A stretch of DNA of 64,000 bases from Antedon mediterranea (GCF_964355755.1 NC_092673.1:14139001-14203000); one strand, 5' to 3'; shown: positions 43,179 through 55,599, counted from the stretch's first letter. Notes: generated from the letters alone by a model not told the origin. Numbers and translations: made by a program.

Positions 43179-44514
43179 TGAAAATCCTCCTGATGCAAAC
43201 AAGAATGCAAATGCTTTTGCGGAGCTTGTTCAATGTCTAGATGACAGGTCGCTATCACTGATTATTCGTGATGCTAAAGATGATGGGCGTAAAGCGCTAA
43301 CGATCCTTCACAATTATGTTCTTTGAAGATGAAAGCAATTGAGACTACCACTGATTATGTAATTCGAGCAGAAACAATTGGAGTGTCGTTAAAAACAGCA
43401 GGGGAAGTTGTCAGTGACTCACTGCTAATGTCAATGGTACTGAAAGGACTACCAGAAGAATATGATACGCTAAACACAGTGATAACACAAAAAGAAAATC
43501 AGCCAACATTATCAGAATTTAAGACCTCTCTCAAAAATTATGAAGAGAATTTAAAGGCCAGCAAAATGGTGAGTACCAACGTTAACGACTCCGTTATGAA
43601 AACTCATCCAATTAAACAACTAATGTGCTACGAATGTAAAAAGCCTGGACATAAAGCAAAAGACTGTTACAGAAACAAACAAAGTAACTCACAGCGATGG
43701 TGTAAGACATGTAAAACGTCAACACACAATACGCGTGAATGTAGAAGGAAGAACGCTAGTGTAGATTATTGTTATACAACAATACCCCAAAATTATCAAG
43801 ATGCAATGAAATCGCCTGATGCAAAAGAATGGGCAAAAGCAATGGAAGATGAAATTGGTTCTCTACAGGAGAACAACACTTTCACTTTAACAAAATTGAC
43901 CGACGGTAAGAAACCAGTGGGGGGCCGTTGGGTCTATGCTAAAAAGGAAGATGCCGAAGGGCAAACCAAATTTAAAGCGCGATATGTAGCAAAGGGCTAC
44001 ACACAAATCAAGGGTGTTGATTATACAGTAATGATACATTTTCCCCTACTGCTAGCATGACATCGGTTCGCGTTCTAATGCAAATTGCGGCGCAACATAA
44101 TTTGGTACTGCACCAAATGGATGTCAAAACAGCCTATTTAAATGCCCCTATTGATAAAGATATCTATATTGAGCAACCAGAAGGTTTTGAATCAAAATCT
44201 GATTCCGGGGAAAGGCTAGTTCTAAAGAACTAAGAAGACGAGTAAAAGTACCGTCATAGTTTTAATTTGGGTCGACGATTTAATAATAGCTGCAAGCGAT
44301 AACAATGTTTTAAACGAGTTTAAATGTATGATGGAAACAAAATCCGAGATCCACCCCTCGCGAAAAAAAATTTGAACTTCGTTCTACCGACAATGTAAAT
44401 GAGACAAATTATTGTGAAATGATCGGCAGCCTTATTTATGCCCAAACATGTACCAGACCCGATATAAGTTTTGTAGTAAATAGTAATTATCTCAACATTT
44501 AGCTAACCCTACTA
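43179..44514 (+). pseudogene. Ty1/copia polyprotein with gag fused to RT (protease and integrase deleted)
   Basis: 43179-43325 reads the gag start (FAELVQCLDDRSLSLIIRD). The frame 43323-44060 continues with LLMSMVLKGLPEEYDTL, a CCHC knuckle (CYECKKPGHKAKDC), a second Cys/His motif (WCKTCKTSTHNTREC), then runs straight into the start of RT (YQDAMKSPDAKEWAKAMEDE, KFKARYVAKGYTQ), so protease and integrase are missing while the frame is kept. Later frames give MDVKTAYLNAPI, VLIWVDDLIIAAS (the catalytic YVDD block, W for Y) and GSLIYAQTCTRPDI. It is cut at 44514 by the foldback-like element and resumes at 51822. Several frameshifts. Confidence 0.88.
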
Positions 44515-47500
44515 ATAGACCGGGCGCCCGGAAGATTTATTCATGTGAAAAGATACAAAAGGTTTGATGATGTAGTTAGGTGCGTATTAGGGCGAGATGC
44601 AATATTCGACATTGCTGCCGGGTCACAGCCTGTACATAAGGCCTGTGGGGATCATAACATAGGGGGGTAAAAATGCATTTATTTATGTGAAGCGATACAA
44701 GGATAAACTTTTTTGGATATCATTCGCAGTGGGCTACTAATGATTACATCACCAATGACAGCAACTTTATCCTGTACGGGGCGCCAAACAGCAACATTTT
44801 AGGGCCACGCCCAAATGGGTTTATTCATGTGAAGCGATACAAGGTTGAATCTTTTTTTAATGGCAGCAGTATATATTGGGGATGACAAAAACACCAATGA
44901 CAGCAACTTTATCCTGTACATAAGCTCAGACAGCAGCCCTAAAGGTCCGCAGTTTCCCCCTATTCGGCTATATACTCGGCGCGTATGTCGTCTATTGGCG
45001 TTCATCTGAGTTAGAAATACGTGATACGGACTCGGACTGACAATAAATACACAGTAGAATGCTAAAACAATAAATAAAGAGAGCAGTTGTTTCCTGTACC
45101 AAATCATCAAACATCAAACTCTTAGGAACTCGCCCAAAATGGGTTTATCCATGAAGTGTGTAATCATTTTTGAAAAAATTGTTTTTTTTTTCACTTTATC
45201 CGGTACACAGCAGCTCAAATACCCGAGGCTCCATTCGTGATCAACAATGTTGATAATACAAACGCATTCACGATAACGAGTGACATTTATTTTATAATTG
45301 AAATATATCTTTATTTTGGAATAATAAATAACACCAACAAAAACACTTAAAATAACCAACAGCAGATTTGTATTTTAGGGTATCATTTTGAACAATCAAT
45401 ATTATATCAAAATCATTATTTCACAACACAAAATAATATAATTTAAGAATATTTTTCACATAAACTAATTAATAATTACACTCATAATGATTATTGTGCT
45501 TTATTATTATAACAACTCGATTTAAATATTGTTTTAATTACACACTAGACACTAGTGATATGTCTATATGAAAAAAGGCAACGAAATCTAAATTTGCAAC
45601 ATTTTTTAACATAACATAACATAATAGTACAGTAAATAATAGTTCGAATTCAACATAATCACTTAGAGAATTGGTAAGGTATAGATTAGACTATCGATTG
45701 CACACTATTACTGTATTTTTAATTCAATTTAAATTTAAAAAAAAGTAACAGTTTTCATGTGAATTAGACTGATAAAAACCAACAAATAACTTAATCTGCC
45801 AACATTTTAAACATCATTACTTGTCCATAATGGATCGACTACTGTATCGATTACTGCACATTGTTTTACTTTAACTGAAACAAAGTCAAATTTTTAATTG
45901 TTACTGTACTAATATTAGACAGTGATATCTGATAAAAGGCAACATTAATTAATATTAATAATACTGAACCAAATTAAATATCGTTACTTATCCACAATGG
46001 ATCGACTACTGTATTGGTTATTGCACATTATTTACTAACTAACATAAGAAAGGGATATCTGATAAAACGCAACAAACTGAATCGAATTAAATATCGTTAC
46101 TTATCCATAATGGATCGACTACTGTATTGATTACTGCACATTATTTTACTATAACTGCCCAAGTCAAATTTAAAATTGTTACTGTACTAACATTAGACAG
46201 TGATATCTGATAAAATGCAACATACTCAGGACCAAATTAAATATCGTTAACTTATCCATAATGGATCGACTACTGTATCGATTATTGCACATTATTTAAC
46301 TATAACTTTTTAACTATTAATCTTTTCAATACACAATTTGTAAACAACTTTTGCATACTAGATAATGATCAGCATTGTGATTTGGATACAATAGATTGTC
46401 TTACCAACTTTGAATGTGAACCCTTTGTGATGCCTGAGGTATTTTATGCCCTCTCACAGTTAAATGTATCCAAATCACCAGGACCTGATTGTTTGCTTCC
46501 AATATTCTTAAAGTCATGTAAGGCACAATTGGCTAATGTTTTATGTACATTCTTTAATTTAAATGTACAAAAAGGTATTTTACCAAAACAATGGAAGGAT
46601 GCAAATGTTGTACCTATTTTCAAAAGAAATGGAAAACCCAAAGACGAAATGAAAAGCTATCGTCCAGTGTCTTTAACTCCCATAATTTGTAAGATTATTG
46701 AGAAATTGCTTTGTTATCGCTTAAGGGAATATCTAGAATATAATAATATCCTTTCAGAAAATCAGTTTGGGTTTAGACAAATGTATAGTACTGAACTTTT
46801 ACTTTCAAAGGTTTTTCATTCATGGGCACAGAGCTTAGAACTTAAAGGCTGTAAAAATATTGATATTATTTTTCTTGATTTTTCGTCTGCATTTGATAAG
46901 GTGTCTCATAAAAGATTAATTAAGAAACTTAATAACTGTGGCATTGGTGGGAACACTAATGCATGGATTACAGATTTTCTTTCAAATAGACGCCAAAGGG
47001 TTATTTACAGAGGAGAAAAGTCAGAGTGGGTAAATGTTACTTCAGGGGTACCACAAGGGTCAGTTTTGGACCCTCTTTTATTTTTGATTTACATAAGTGA
47101 TATTGTAAATAATATTTCTTCTTCACTTTTTCAATTTGCTGATGATCACACATTATCCCGTCCTATTTATAACATGATTGTAAATTACTTCAAAAGGATT
47201 TAGATTCAATTGCTAAATGGGCAAATGTAAACAAACTTCCCTTAAATCCTGTCAAATGCGCCGTAATGCATGTTACAAGATGTAAAGATATAGTTAACTG
47301 GGATTATACCATAGAATCAGACAATATTCCTAAAGTTACAGAATTCAAATTTCTAGGTGTTTATGTAAATAGTTCGTTGTCTTGTCATACACAAGTTAAT
47401 TATATATGTTGTAAAGCAAGCAGATTGCTTGGTTTAATTTCAAAATGTAGTAAAAATATGTCCTGGTTAGCTATGTTGAACTTATACAAAGCTCTATTAC

Positions 47501-48648
47501 TTCCAGTGGTTACCTACTGTTGTTCAATGTGGGCACCATTTGAGAAATGACATATTAATAGAATAGAAAGTATACAAAGGAAAGCAACAAGGATAATAAT
47601 GTTTAGAAAGGAAGGTTCCTAGGAAACATCTTATTTTCATAGGCTGAAAGTGCTTGAATTATTATCTATTGATGACTTGTTTAAATTACATAGACTTTCA
47701 TTAGGATTTAAGTTGTTGAAAGGTTACTGCCCCCATTCTTTCAATGAGTATATTAAAACTAGTGAAAGATGTCCGGGTAGACTTTTACGTTGGAATTCGA
47801 AAGGCAATACTTTTCATAATTCTGTATTTCCTAGACTATGGGAGCAAATACCAAATGACATAAAAGATTCACAAACAATTTCAATATTTAAGGCTGCTCT
47901 AACAAAACACTATATTTCATGTTATGTATAGTTTATTTGTATTTTTCTTGTATATGGTTTTATCTTAACTGTTTGTATTGTATGGAGTGAGTGCAGAATC
48001 TGTTTGGGCTTTAGCCTATTCTCATTCCTGGTTATTTTTACATTGATGACCGAATAAATATTATTATTATTATTATTATTATAACTGCCCAAGTCAATTT
48101 TAAAATTGTTACTGTACTAACATTATACAGTGATATCTGATAAAATGCAACATACTCAGGACCAAATTAAATATCGTTACTTATCCATAATGGATCGACT
48201 ACTGTATCGATTATTGCACATTATTTTACTATAACTGCCGAAGTAAAATTTAAAATTGTTACTGTACTAACATTATACAGTGATATCTGATAAAAGGCAA
48301 CATTAATAATACTGGACAAAATTAAATATCGTTACTTATCCACAATGGATCGACTACTGTATTGATTATTGCACATTATTTTTCTCTAACTGAACCCAGG
48401 TCGAATATTTTACATGCAGTGTAACTACCGACACACTGTAAAAGCACAATTGAGCAAAGACATCGAGGTTACTGGCTGTATGCATTAAATAACTGAATAT
48501 TGTACATTCAACATATTCCATTGTTACTAGCTAAAAAGAATACACGATATAATAAAACCAATAGGGGCTATTGTATTTCTTTTTACATGATTTGTGACAG
48601 CGTCATTTATAAATTTGATTATATCACACTGTAATGATACTGGATTCT
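44515..48648 (+). repeat. Left arm of the foldback-like element (contains a LINE)
   Basis: Outer part: a roughly 140-bp unit with attcatgtgaagcgatacaa (44535, 44675, 44820 and a weaker copy at 45143) and atgacagcaactttatcctg. Inner part (45820-46300 and 48085-48390): a roughly 160-bp unit with tccataatggatcgactact and gacagtgatatctgataaaa. Open frames here are non-coding and appear mirrored in the other arm. Confidence 0.85.
46308..48079 (+). mobile_element. 5'-truncated CR1/Jockey-type LINE with 7-bp target duplication
   Basis: Flanked by TATAACT (46301-46307 and 48080-48086), it ends in an (ATT)n tail. The RT frame from about 46320 to 47200 includes SKSPGPDCLLPIFLKS, VVPIFKRNGKPKDEMKSYRP, the motif A text IIFLDFSSAFDKVSHKRL, SGVPQGSVLDPLLFLIYISD and FADD (catalytic C motif). 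Then a frameshift near 47190 leads to FKFLGVYVNSSLSCH and VVTYCCSMWAPFEK, a stop at about 47550, and a last frame to 47931 with VFPRLWEQIPNDI. The endonuclease domain is missing. It interrupts one subrepeat of the foldback arm, so it inserted after that element formed. Confidence 0.92.
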
Positions 48649-48789
48649 ATGGATCAAATAGTTCAGTATTTACATTTGATATATTATACAATATTTACTT
48701 CAAAACTGTCAAATGTTTTATGTAAACGATTAAAAACTATTAAATCAGCCGTAATGCATAATATTTTTCGTTTATCTATTCGTCATCAT

Positions 48790-49240
48790 CACAGTCACTT
48801 TCACTATCATCACTCCAAGGTTGGTCATCATCGATTTCAGCTTCAAAATCTATTATTTCAAGTTCTTCATCATCAGTTTGTTCCAATATTCCTGCATCAG
48901 TATCGTCAAGAACTTTGTTCCGAGTGTGGATCACTAGTCAACGCATCTGGTAGAGCATTTCCATCAAACCATTTCGGTACATACCTTCCATCACCATTAT
49001 CAACCCATCCATAGTTTAATGGGCGTAGGTTTTGTGTTGGCTGAGGAGTATGAGCGTGTCTCCACATAAGATACATAATTTGCCCTCAACAGATGCTGAG
49101 TGATTGTGATTTCACATGGTGGCAATGACGAACAGTTGATCTTCTTGACTTTCTTCTTTCCAGTTGTCATTTTGCGAAACGATTGGTACCTGGCCTCATT
49201 AATACTGCTTTTAAACCCATATCTTGCATACATAGGCAGT
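48790..49240 (-). pseudogene. FEN1/XPG-like nuclease-family gene, copy 3 (C-terminal part only)
   Basis: On minus: SLPMYARYGFKSSINEARYQ, KKVKKINCSSLPPCEITITQ, HLLRANYVSY, then after a frame slip LWRHAHTPQPTQNLRP, GWVDNGDGRYVPKWFDG and an acidic tail (about 48900-48790). LPPC...L..H..R.NYV...W......GW....G...P.W is the C-terminal pattern of the same family as the copies at 1506-3102 and 32696-33370. The nuclease-like motifs themselves are absent. It occupies the unique centre of the foldback-like element, reading out through the left arm. Confidence 0.7.
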
Positions 49241-49301
49241 GACTGCGGGTTTGTTCATCCTGTCACCACAAAGCGATCGCAATGACTTGCCTTTGCGGTA
49301 A

Positions 49302-51821
49302 AATCCAGTATCATTACAGTGTGATTATAATCAAATTCATAAATGACGCTGTCACAAATCATGTAAAAAGAAATCCAATAGCCCCTATTGGTTTTATTAT
49401 ATCGTGTATTCTGTTCAGCTAGTAATGGAATATGAGGAATGTACAATATTTAGTTATTTAATGCATACAGCCAGTAAACTCGATGTCTTTGCTCATTGTG
49501 CTTTTACAGTATGTCGGTATGCAAAATATTCGACCTGGGTTCAGTTGGAGATAAGTAACGATATTTAATTTGGTCCAGTGTTATTAAAGTAACAATTTTA
49601 AATTTGACTTGGGCTGAGTTGGGCAGTAAAATAATGTGCAATAATCGATACAGTAGTCGATCCATTATGGATAAGTAACGATATTTAATTTGGTCCTGAG
49701 TATGTTGCAGATACCACTGTCTAATGTTTGTACAGTAACAATTTTAAATTTGACTTGGGCAATTATAGTAAAATAATGTGCAGTAATCAATACAGTAGTC
49801 GATCCATTATGGTTAAGTAACGATATTTAATTCGATTCAGTTTGTTGCGTTTTATCAGATATCACTTTCTTATGTTAGTTAGTAAAATAATGTGCAATAA
49901 TCAATACAGTAGTCGATCCATTGTGGATAAGTAACGATATTTAATTTGGTTCAGTATTATTAATATTAATTAATGTTGCCTTTTATCAGATATCACTGTC
50001 TAATATTAGTACAGTAGCAATTAAAAGTTTGACTTTGGTTCAGTTAAAGTAAAACAATGTACAGTAATCGATACAATAGTCGATCCATTATGGACAAGTA
50101 CGTAACGACGTTTAAAATGTTGGCAGATTAAGTTTTTTGTTGGTTTTTATCAGTCTAATTCACATGAAAACGGTTACTTTTTTTAGTAATAGTGTGCAAT
50201 CGATAGTCTAATCTATACCTTACCAATTCTCTAAGTGATTATGTTGAATTCGAACTATTATTTACTGTACTATTATGTTATGTTATGTTAAAAAATGTTG
50301 CAAATTTAGATTTCGTTGCCTTTTTTCATATAGACATATCACTAGTGTCTAGTGTGTAATTAAAACAATATTTAAATCGAGTTGTTATAATAATAAAGCA
50401 CAATAATCGGTACCGGTGTCGATCATTATGAGTGTAATTATTAATTAGTTTATCTGAAAAATATTCTTAAATTATATTATTTTGTGTTGTGAAATAATGA
50501 TTTTGATATGATATTGATTGTTCAAAATGATACCCTAAAATACAAATCTGCTGTTGGTTATTTTAAGTGTTTTTGTTGGTGTTATTTATTATTCCAAAAT
50601 AAAGATATATTTCAATTATAAAATAAAAGTCACTCGTTATCGTGAATGCGTTTGTATTATTTATGTTGAATTCGAACTATTATTTACTGTACTATTATGT
50701 TATGTTATGTTAAAAAATGTTGCAAATTTAGATTTCGTTGCCTTTTTTCATATAGACATATCACTAGTGTCTAGTGTGTAATTAAAACAATATTTAAATC
50801 GAGTTGTTATAATAATAAAGCACAATAATCGGTACCGGTGTCGATCATTATGAGTGTAATTATTAATTAGTTTATCTGAAAAATATTCTTAAATTATATT
50901 ATTTTGTGTTGTGAAATAATGATTTTGATATGATATTGATTGTTCAAAATGATACCCTAAAATACAAATCTGCTGTTGGTTATTTTAAGTGTTTTTGTTG
51001 GTGTTATTTATTATTCCAAAATAAAGATATATTTCAATTATAAAATAAAAGTCACTCGTTATCGTGAATGCGTTTGTATTATCAACATTGTTGATCACGA
51101 ATGGAGCCTCGGGTATTTGAGCTGCTGTGTACCGGATAAAGTGAAAAAAAAAAACAATTTTTTTCAAAAATGATTACACACTTCATGGATAAACCCATTT
51201 TGGGCGAGTTCCTAAGAGTTTGATGTTTGATGTTTGGTACAGGAAACAACTGCTCTCTTTATTTATTGTTTTAGCATTCTACTGTGTATTTATTGTCAGT
51301 CCGAGTCCGTATCACGTATTTCTAACTCAGATGAACGCCAATAGACGACATACGCGCCGAGTATATAGCCGAATAGGGGGAAACTGCGGACCTTTAGGGC
51401 TGCTGTCTGAGCTTATGTACAGGATAAAGTTGCTGTCATTGGTGTTTTTGTCATCCCCAATATATACTGCTGCCATTAAAAAAAGATTCAACCTTGTATC
51501 GCTTCACATGAATAAACCCATTTGGGCGTGGCCCTAAAATTTTGCTGTTTGGCGCCCCGTACAGGATAAAGTTGCTGTCATTGGTGATGTAATCATTAGT
51601 AGCCCACTGCGAATGATATCCAAAAAAGTTTATCCTTGTATCACTTCACATGAATAAATGCATTTTTACCCCCCTATGTTATGATCCCCACAGGCCCTAT
51701 GTACAGGCTGTGACCCGGCAGCAATATCGAATATTGCATCTCGCCCTAATACGCACCTAACTACATCATCAAACCTTTTGTATCTTTTCACATGAATAAA
51801 TCTTCCGGGCGCCCGGTCTAT
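49302..51821 (-). repeat. Right arm of the foldback-like element
   Basis: Reverse complement of the left arm, including the mirrored segment 51220-51537 (equal to 44799-45110) and inner subrepeats with agtagtcgatccattatgga at about 49657, 49797, 49912 and 50079. It contains a 422-bp tandem duplication not present in the left arm. Confidence 0.85.
50241..51084 (+). repeat. 422-bp tandem duplication in the right arm
   Basis: Two consecutive copies (50241-50662, 50663-about 51084) that appear identical by eye, each starting atgttgaattcgaactatta and ending gaatgcgtttgtatta. The left arm has a single copy, so the duplication arose after the arms formed. Confidence 0.92.
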
Positions 51822-51930
51822 AAGGAAGTTGCATATAGCGACGCAGATTGGGCATCCTCGCTTGATGACAGGCGAAGCACGACGGGTTACTGTTTCAGTA
51901 TGACCGAAGAAGATATACTGAAAATGTATT
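51822..51930 (+). pseudogene. Copia pol continued (start of RNase H)
   Basis: Immediately right of the foldback-like element the frame reads KEVAYSDADWASSLDDRRST, then TGYCFSMTEE, the copia RNase H start, and is lost at about 51915. It is the continuation of 43179-44514. Confidence 0.9.
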
Positions 51931-53110
51931 AATTTGGAACGATAATAACATTCATTTATTCATTCATTTTATTGTTCCACAAGATATCACAAGACAAGAC
52001 AAAGAAAAAAATAAAAAAACCTGGTTAATTATTTGTTTATGTGTGGAAACTTAAATAAGCCAAATACATCACATTGTACATGGTAACGTAAATTGCTTTC
52101 TAAAAAAAAAAAAAAAAAAACCCAAACAGATTTGATTGAATATAAATAGAAGGAAAAGTAAGAAATAAATTCCATAGTAACAAACTTTAATAAATTAAAA
52201 ATTAATTAAAATTAATGTTTGTGATAATTTAATGTTTAAAGTTAAATTATTCCATAAAAATGGTCCGTTAAAAATGAAAGAATTTTTCCTGAGGGCTATA
52301 GTGTACTTTTCATAAATAAAATGTTTCCGGGGGTAGATGACCTGGTCTTATAAGGATGAAGCTAAACTAAACACTGTAAACAACTAGTTGAAATGAGAAG
52401 GGAGTTGGTTATTAATCCTTTATCCTACGATTTTACAATGGAATAATGGAAGATTCCGAACCGAAACGCCGATTTATCCTTGAACATTTTAAATCACTCC
52501 GTTTCGATAATTTCTTTTCGATTTTACGGTAATATATAGTATATTTACTCTAAGCATAGTTTACATCAACCATTTGGACTTTTTCCAGGCTTCTTATGAC
52601 ATTTTTAAGGATAAATAAGCGATTTTAAAGGCCGGACCAGTTTTGGCCTAGCCGGACCTGTTTTAGAGGTTGTTTCAACGCCAAAATCAATCCAACTGGA
52701 TCAGTTTTGGCCCCGGACCAATTTTCGCGTTACAGATACAGCATATTCGAAAAACTTGAATATTAAACATATGATCAGACATGCTTGGTTTATTTAAGCT
52801 GTTTGCAAGCACTCCATGGCTTCAATTAAATAGCAGTTTAAAATGTAAACAAATTTACATAATTATAATTATTAATGAAACTAAAAAAGATAAAGATATT
52901 AAAAAGTATATATATTTATTTATTTATTTATTTATTTATTTTAATATATCCACAAATCACAGAAAAGAAACTGAATTGCTTGGGATTTAAGTTGTTAAAT
53001 CTTTATATATTATTATTATTTTTATTTAAAATTCTGGTAACGGTTGACTTTGGCTAATGGCTCAACATATTTTTCTGGATTTCGAAGAACCATATTGTGA
53101 GCTGTGTTAT
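51931..53110. other. Non-coding, possible LINE 3' tail, microsatellites
   Basis: 51950-51975 is (TTCA)n-like followed by tattgttccaca, which on minus resembles a LINE 3' end with an AATAAA signal. An A19 run lies near 52103-52121 and an ATTT microsatellite at about 52911-52941. No coding region recognised. Confidence 0.45.
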
Positions 53111-53121
53111 TTTTATTGAAC

Positions 53122-53340
53122 CACCATGAAAAACGATAGGAGGTTAAGGTTATGCAATGCGTGGGGATAATCTATATATTTATGGCCTAGAATGATTCGG
53201 AATGCCCTCTTCTGTATTTTCTCAATGGCATTGCTCTGTTCGTTAGTTATACCTGAATGCCACACTTGTGCCGCATATTCAAGGGTAGATCTAATGTAGC
53301 CAGTATAAACCGCTACTAGATCTTCTACAGGGACACTGAA
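53122..53340 (-). pseudogene. LINE fragment, post-RT region
   Basis: On minus: FSVPVEDLVAVYTGYIRSTL, EYAAQVWHSGITNEQSNAIE, KRAFRIILGHKYIDYPHAL. This IR..LEYAA.VWHSG......IE..QKRA.RII.G block is typical for the end of CR1/L2-type ORF2. It abuts a T27 run, so only a short piece remains. Confidence 0.8.

Positions 53341-53367
<27 letters not shown>
53341..53367 (+). repeat. T27 homopolymer
   Basis: An uninterrupted T run at the junction between the minus-strand LINE fragment and the plus-strand gag-like segment. Confidence 0.95.
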
Positions 53368-53369
<2 letters not shown>

Positions 53370-53371
<2 letters not shown>

Positions 53372-54019
53372 CAGAAATTGAACCAGAGACCAATCCCGCA
53401 TTTGAACCCGAGATGGATGTATTCCGCCGAAACCCCAGACGGGCCAGGCGGCCTAAACGATTTTGTACTACTGATAGCCATTTGTTTTTTTGTTCAACAG
53501 ATCCTGACCGTAGATCTGACGGTAAACCGGCTGCAGCACCGGAAGAAAAGAAAGGACATCAGTGCGAAGTCTGTAAGGGATATTCAAGACGGCTGAGAAG
53601 CTGCACAGTCACTTGAAAAGAACCCATAGGATTAAGAGATGGGAGCCTGAACCTCAGACCCTGCCGGGTGATTCCGAGCTACGACCAAGTTGGATCGGCA
53701 CGCAAGATGCATTAATTGCCGTTCTTGTAGTGAGGAGGCTCCGTGCGATATTTGTGTCCGGTGGACGCCTGCGAAGTTCGCGTCGCTACCTAAGCCTCGG
53801 GATCGTGTGGAGGTCACTGACCCCACACCGTGTGTAACTCAGGAAACAGTTGTTAGTCAGCCTACACCTGCACACGAGATTGCTCCTCCCGCGATGCCTG
53901 CCTCCGCTGTAGCTGCGGCCGATCCGGATGTTCTCTCCCCGGCGGTCATGCAAGCTATCTCGGCAGCGGTGAGAGCGTTGCCTAGGGAGATGCCCTCTGC
54001 AACCATTAATATCCATTAA
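53370..54019 (+). pseudogene. Retroelement gag-like remnant with Cys-rich motifs, GC-rich
   Basis: The first part reads MDVFRRNPRRARRPKRFCTT and GHQCEVCKGYSRRL; after a frame slip LHSHLKRTH completes what looks like a C2H2 finger. 53690-54019 is open: RHARCINCRSCSEEAPCDIC and VRW, followed by Pro/Ala-rich sequence and LSPAVMQAISAAVRAL. The C-x2-C...C-x2-C-x-x-W block resembles gag proteins of DIRS- or gypsy-type retroelements. Base composition is markedly more GC-rich than its surroundings. Assignment to a class is uncertain. Confidence 0.5.
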
Positions 54020-55595
54020 TAACGAAATATTAATTGTTTTCATGTTTTACGTTTGTTCTGAGACTTCGAAACACATCTCTATTCGGGGAAAATCGTAAAT
54101 TCGCTTTAATCGTCAATAAATAATTATCTAACTTAACTTAATTAGTAGGGCTAATGGTTTTGAATTGTTTCTTAGATTAGAACCAATTCATATTTAAGTT
54201 GGTTTCTAACCACCAAAGTTGTTTAGGGCATGTGATCCTTCATTCCGTACCGTAGGCCTATCCCCTAATGGCTTTACAATGCTACTCATGCCAGTGAGTG
54301 GGAGGGTGGTGGTGTGGGTGGTGGTTTAACTGCAATAATAAAGATGATTGGATAAAATGGATGGAATTTCTGTTATGACTGTACAGTACTTGTCTTTACG
54401 ACAAAACACTACTACTATTTAATACTATTTTGATATATTTAATATACATTTATACAAGAAAATCGGCCTGTCTTCAACATTATGATGCTGTACTCGAGCT
54501 GTTCAACCGGTTTTCAGCTATTAAAAACAATTATCGTAGGAGGAGATAGGAAAATGCGAATCATCCTCGTATTATTGTGTGCGGGTATTTTTTCATGGAC
54601 ATTCATTAGACAGTGTATACCACGATTTATATCGAGTAAAAATTCTAGAAATTAACCTCGATTTAAAGAAAGGATGGAGAAAATGGAGATATAAGATGTC
54701 ATAAAAATCAATGTATTAACAATTTGCAAATTGTTAATATATTGATGTAGCAGTCCAAATACATTGCAAATATCATTAATAATAATACAATCCCCTTAAT
54801 TATTAGTTGGTGAAAGTCAAAACATTATTAATTACTTGTTCCACAATATAAATTTTCATGTTTTTTTTTTCTCCGAAATGGTGCAAAGTGGACCTTTTTT
54901 CAGAGACGTTGTTCTGTTGTCTGGGCCTAACATATTGTCAGTTCCAAGACAGGGAGTAAAAGTATGGCTGACCAAAAAATGATCATGTGAAATCTGGGAT
55001 GAGGTTCCTCAGAGAATGGGACAATGAACAGGTGGTTGCATAATATTTTTTATTTATATTAATAAAATATGCAATTCTTATATTTGAATTATCATTATTT
55101 GCCTGCCATCTTCTGTCATTAAAAATTGCGTTAATCTATAGAATATTAAATTATGCATTTGACCATATATGTTGTTAGCGTGGCCGGTGTTCACCCATAC
55201 AACAATCGTGTTTTTAATATATGGCTAAGCAGTAGTTTCTTCATAAATTGTAGTGCCACATCACATCCAATCACCGGGTCTAATTGAATGAAAACAGCGA
55301 TCCCTGATCCGGGATTGGCTGGCTATGTATAGTTGCGATTCGTTACCTAGCGGTCGTTTTGAAAAGTACACGCAGGGCAAACTTAATCACGAACAAATGA
55401 AGTACCTATTATTATTCACACAAGAAGTAAGACAACGTTGAGTATATAGATCATGATTACACGTTGTATCTACTACACTTAAGATTAGCCTAGGCCTACC
55501 TAGGCAGTATCAACGTCGGCAAATCATATGGTTTACTAGTAAGCCTAGAAGGCCTAGTATTTCGACGCTTGAAATCTTGATAGACACTCAGGTAC
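54020..55595. other. No gene recognised
   Basis: AT-rich, with a GGT/GTGGTGG patch near 54300-54325 and a small CTAG patch at 55490-55560. Nothing coding seen. Confidence 0.5.
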
Positions 55596-55599
55596 GTTG

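Larger units (their letters stand above)
44515..51821. mobile_element. 7.3-kb foldback-like element with very long inverted arms, inserted in copia
   Basis: The outer ends are inverted copies: atagaccgggcgcccggaag at 44515 and its complement ending 51821. Both include the 12-bp palindrome ccgggcgcccgg. The match continues inward for about 2.4 kb (excluding a LINE in the left arm) to about 48648 and 49302. The arms consist of tandem subrepeats. The unique centre (48649-49301) holds a nuclease-family remnant. The copia frame is broken at the left end and resumes immediately right of it, though about 25 codons are missing and no target duplication longer than TA is seen. Long TIRs of tandem subrepeats are the hallmark of Foldback-type elements. 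Confidence 0.85.

Noticed and set aside
44799-45110. 103-codon minus-strand open frame, with a near-identical 105-codon copy at 51220-51537
   Set aside because: It is the same DNA in the two inverted arms and consists of subrepeats; the reading frame follows from duplication, with no domain or codon signal.
53378-53616. Two overlapping plus-strand frames as separate genes
   Set aside because: They are alternative frames of one frameshifted gag-like segment.
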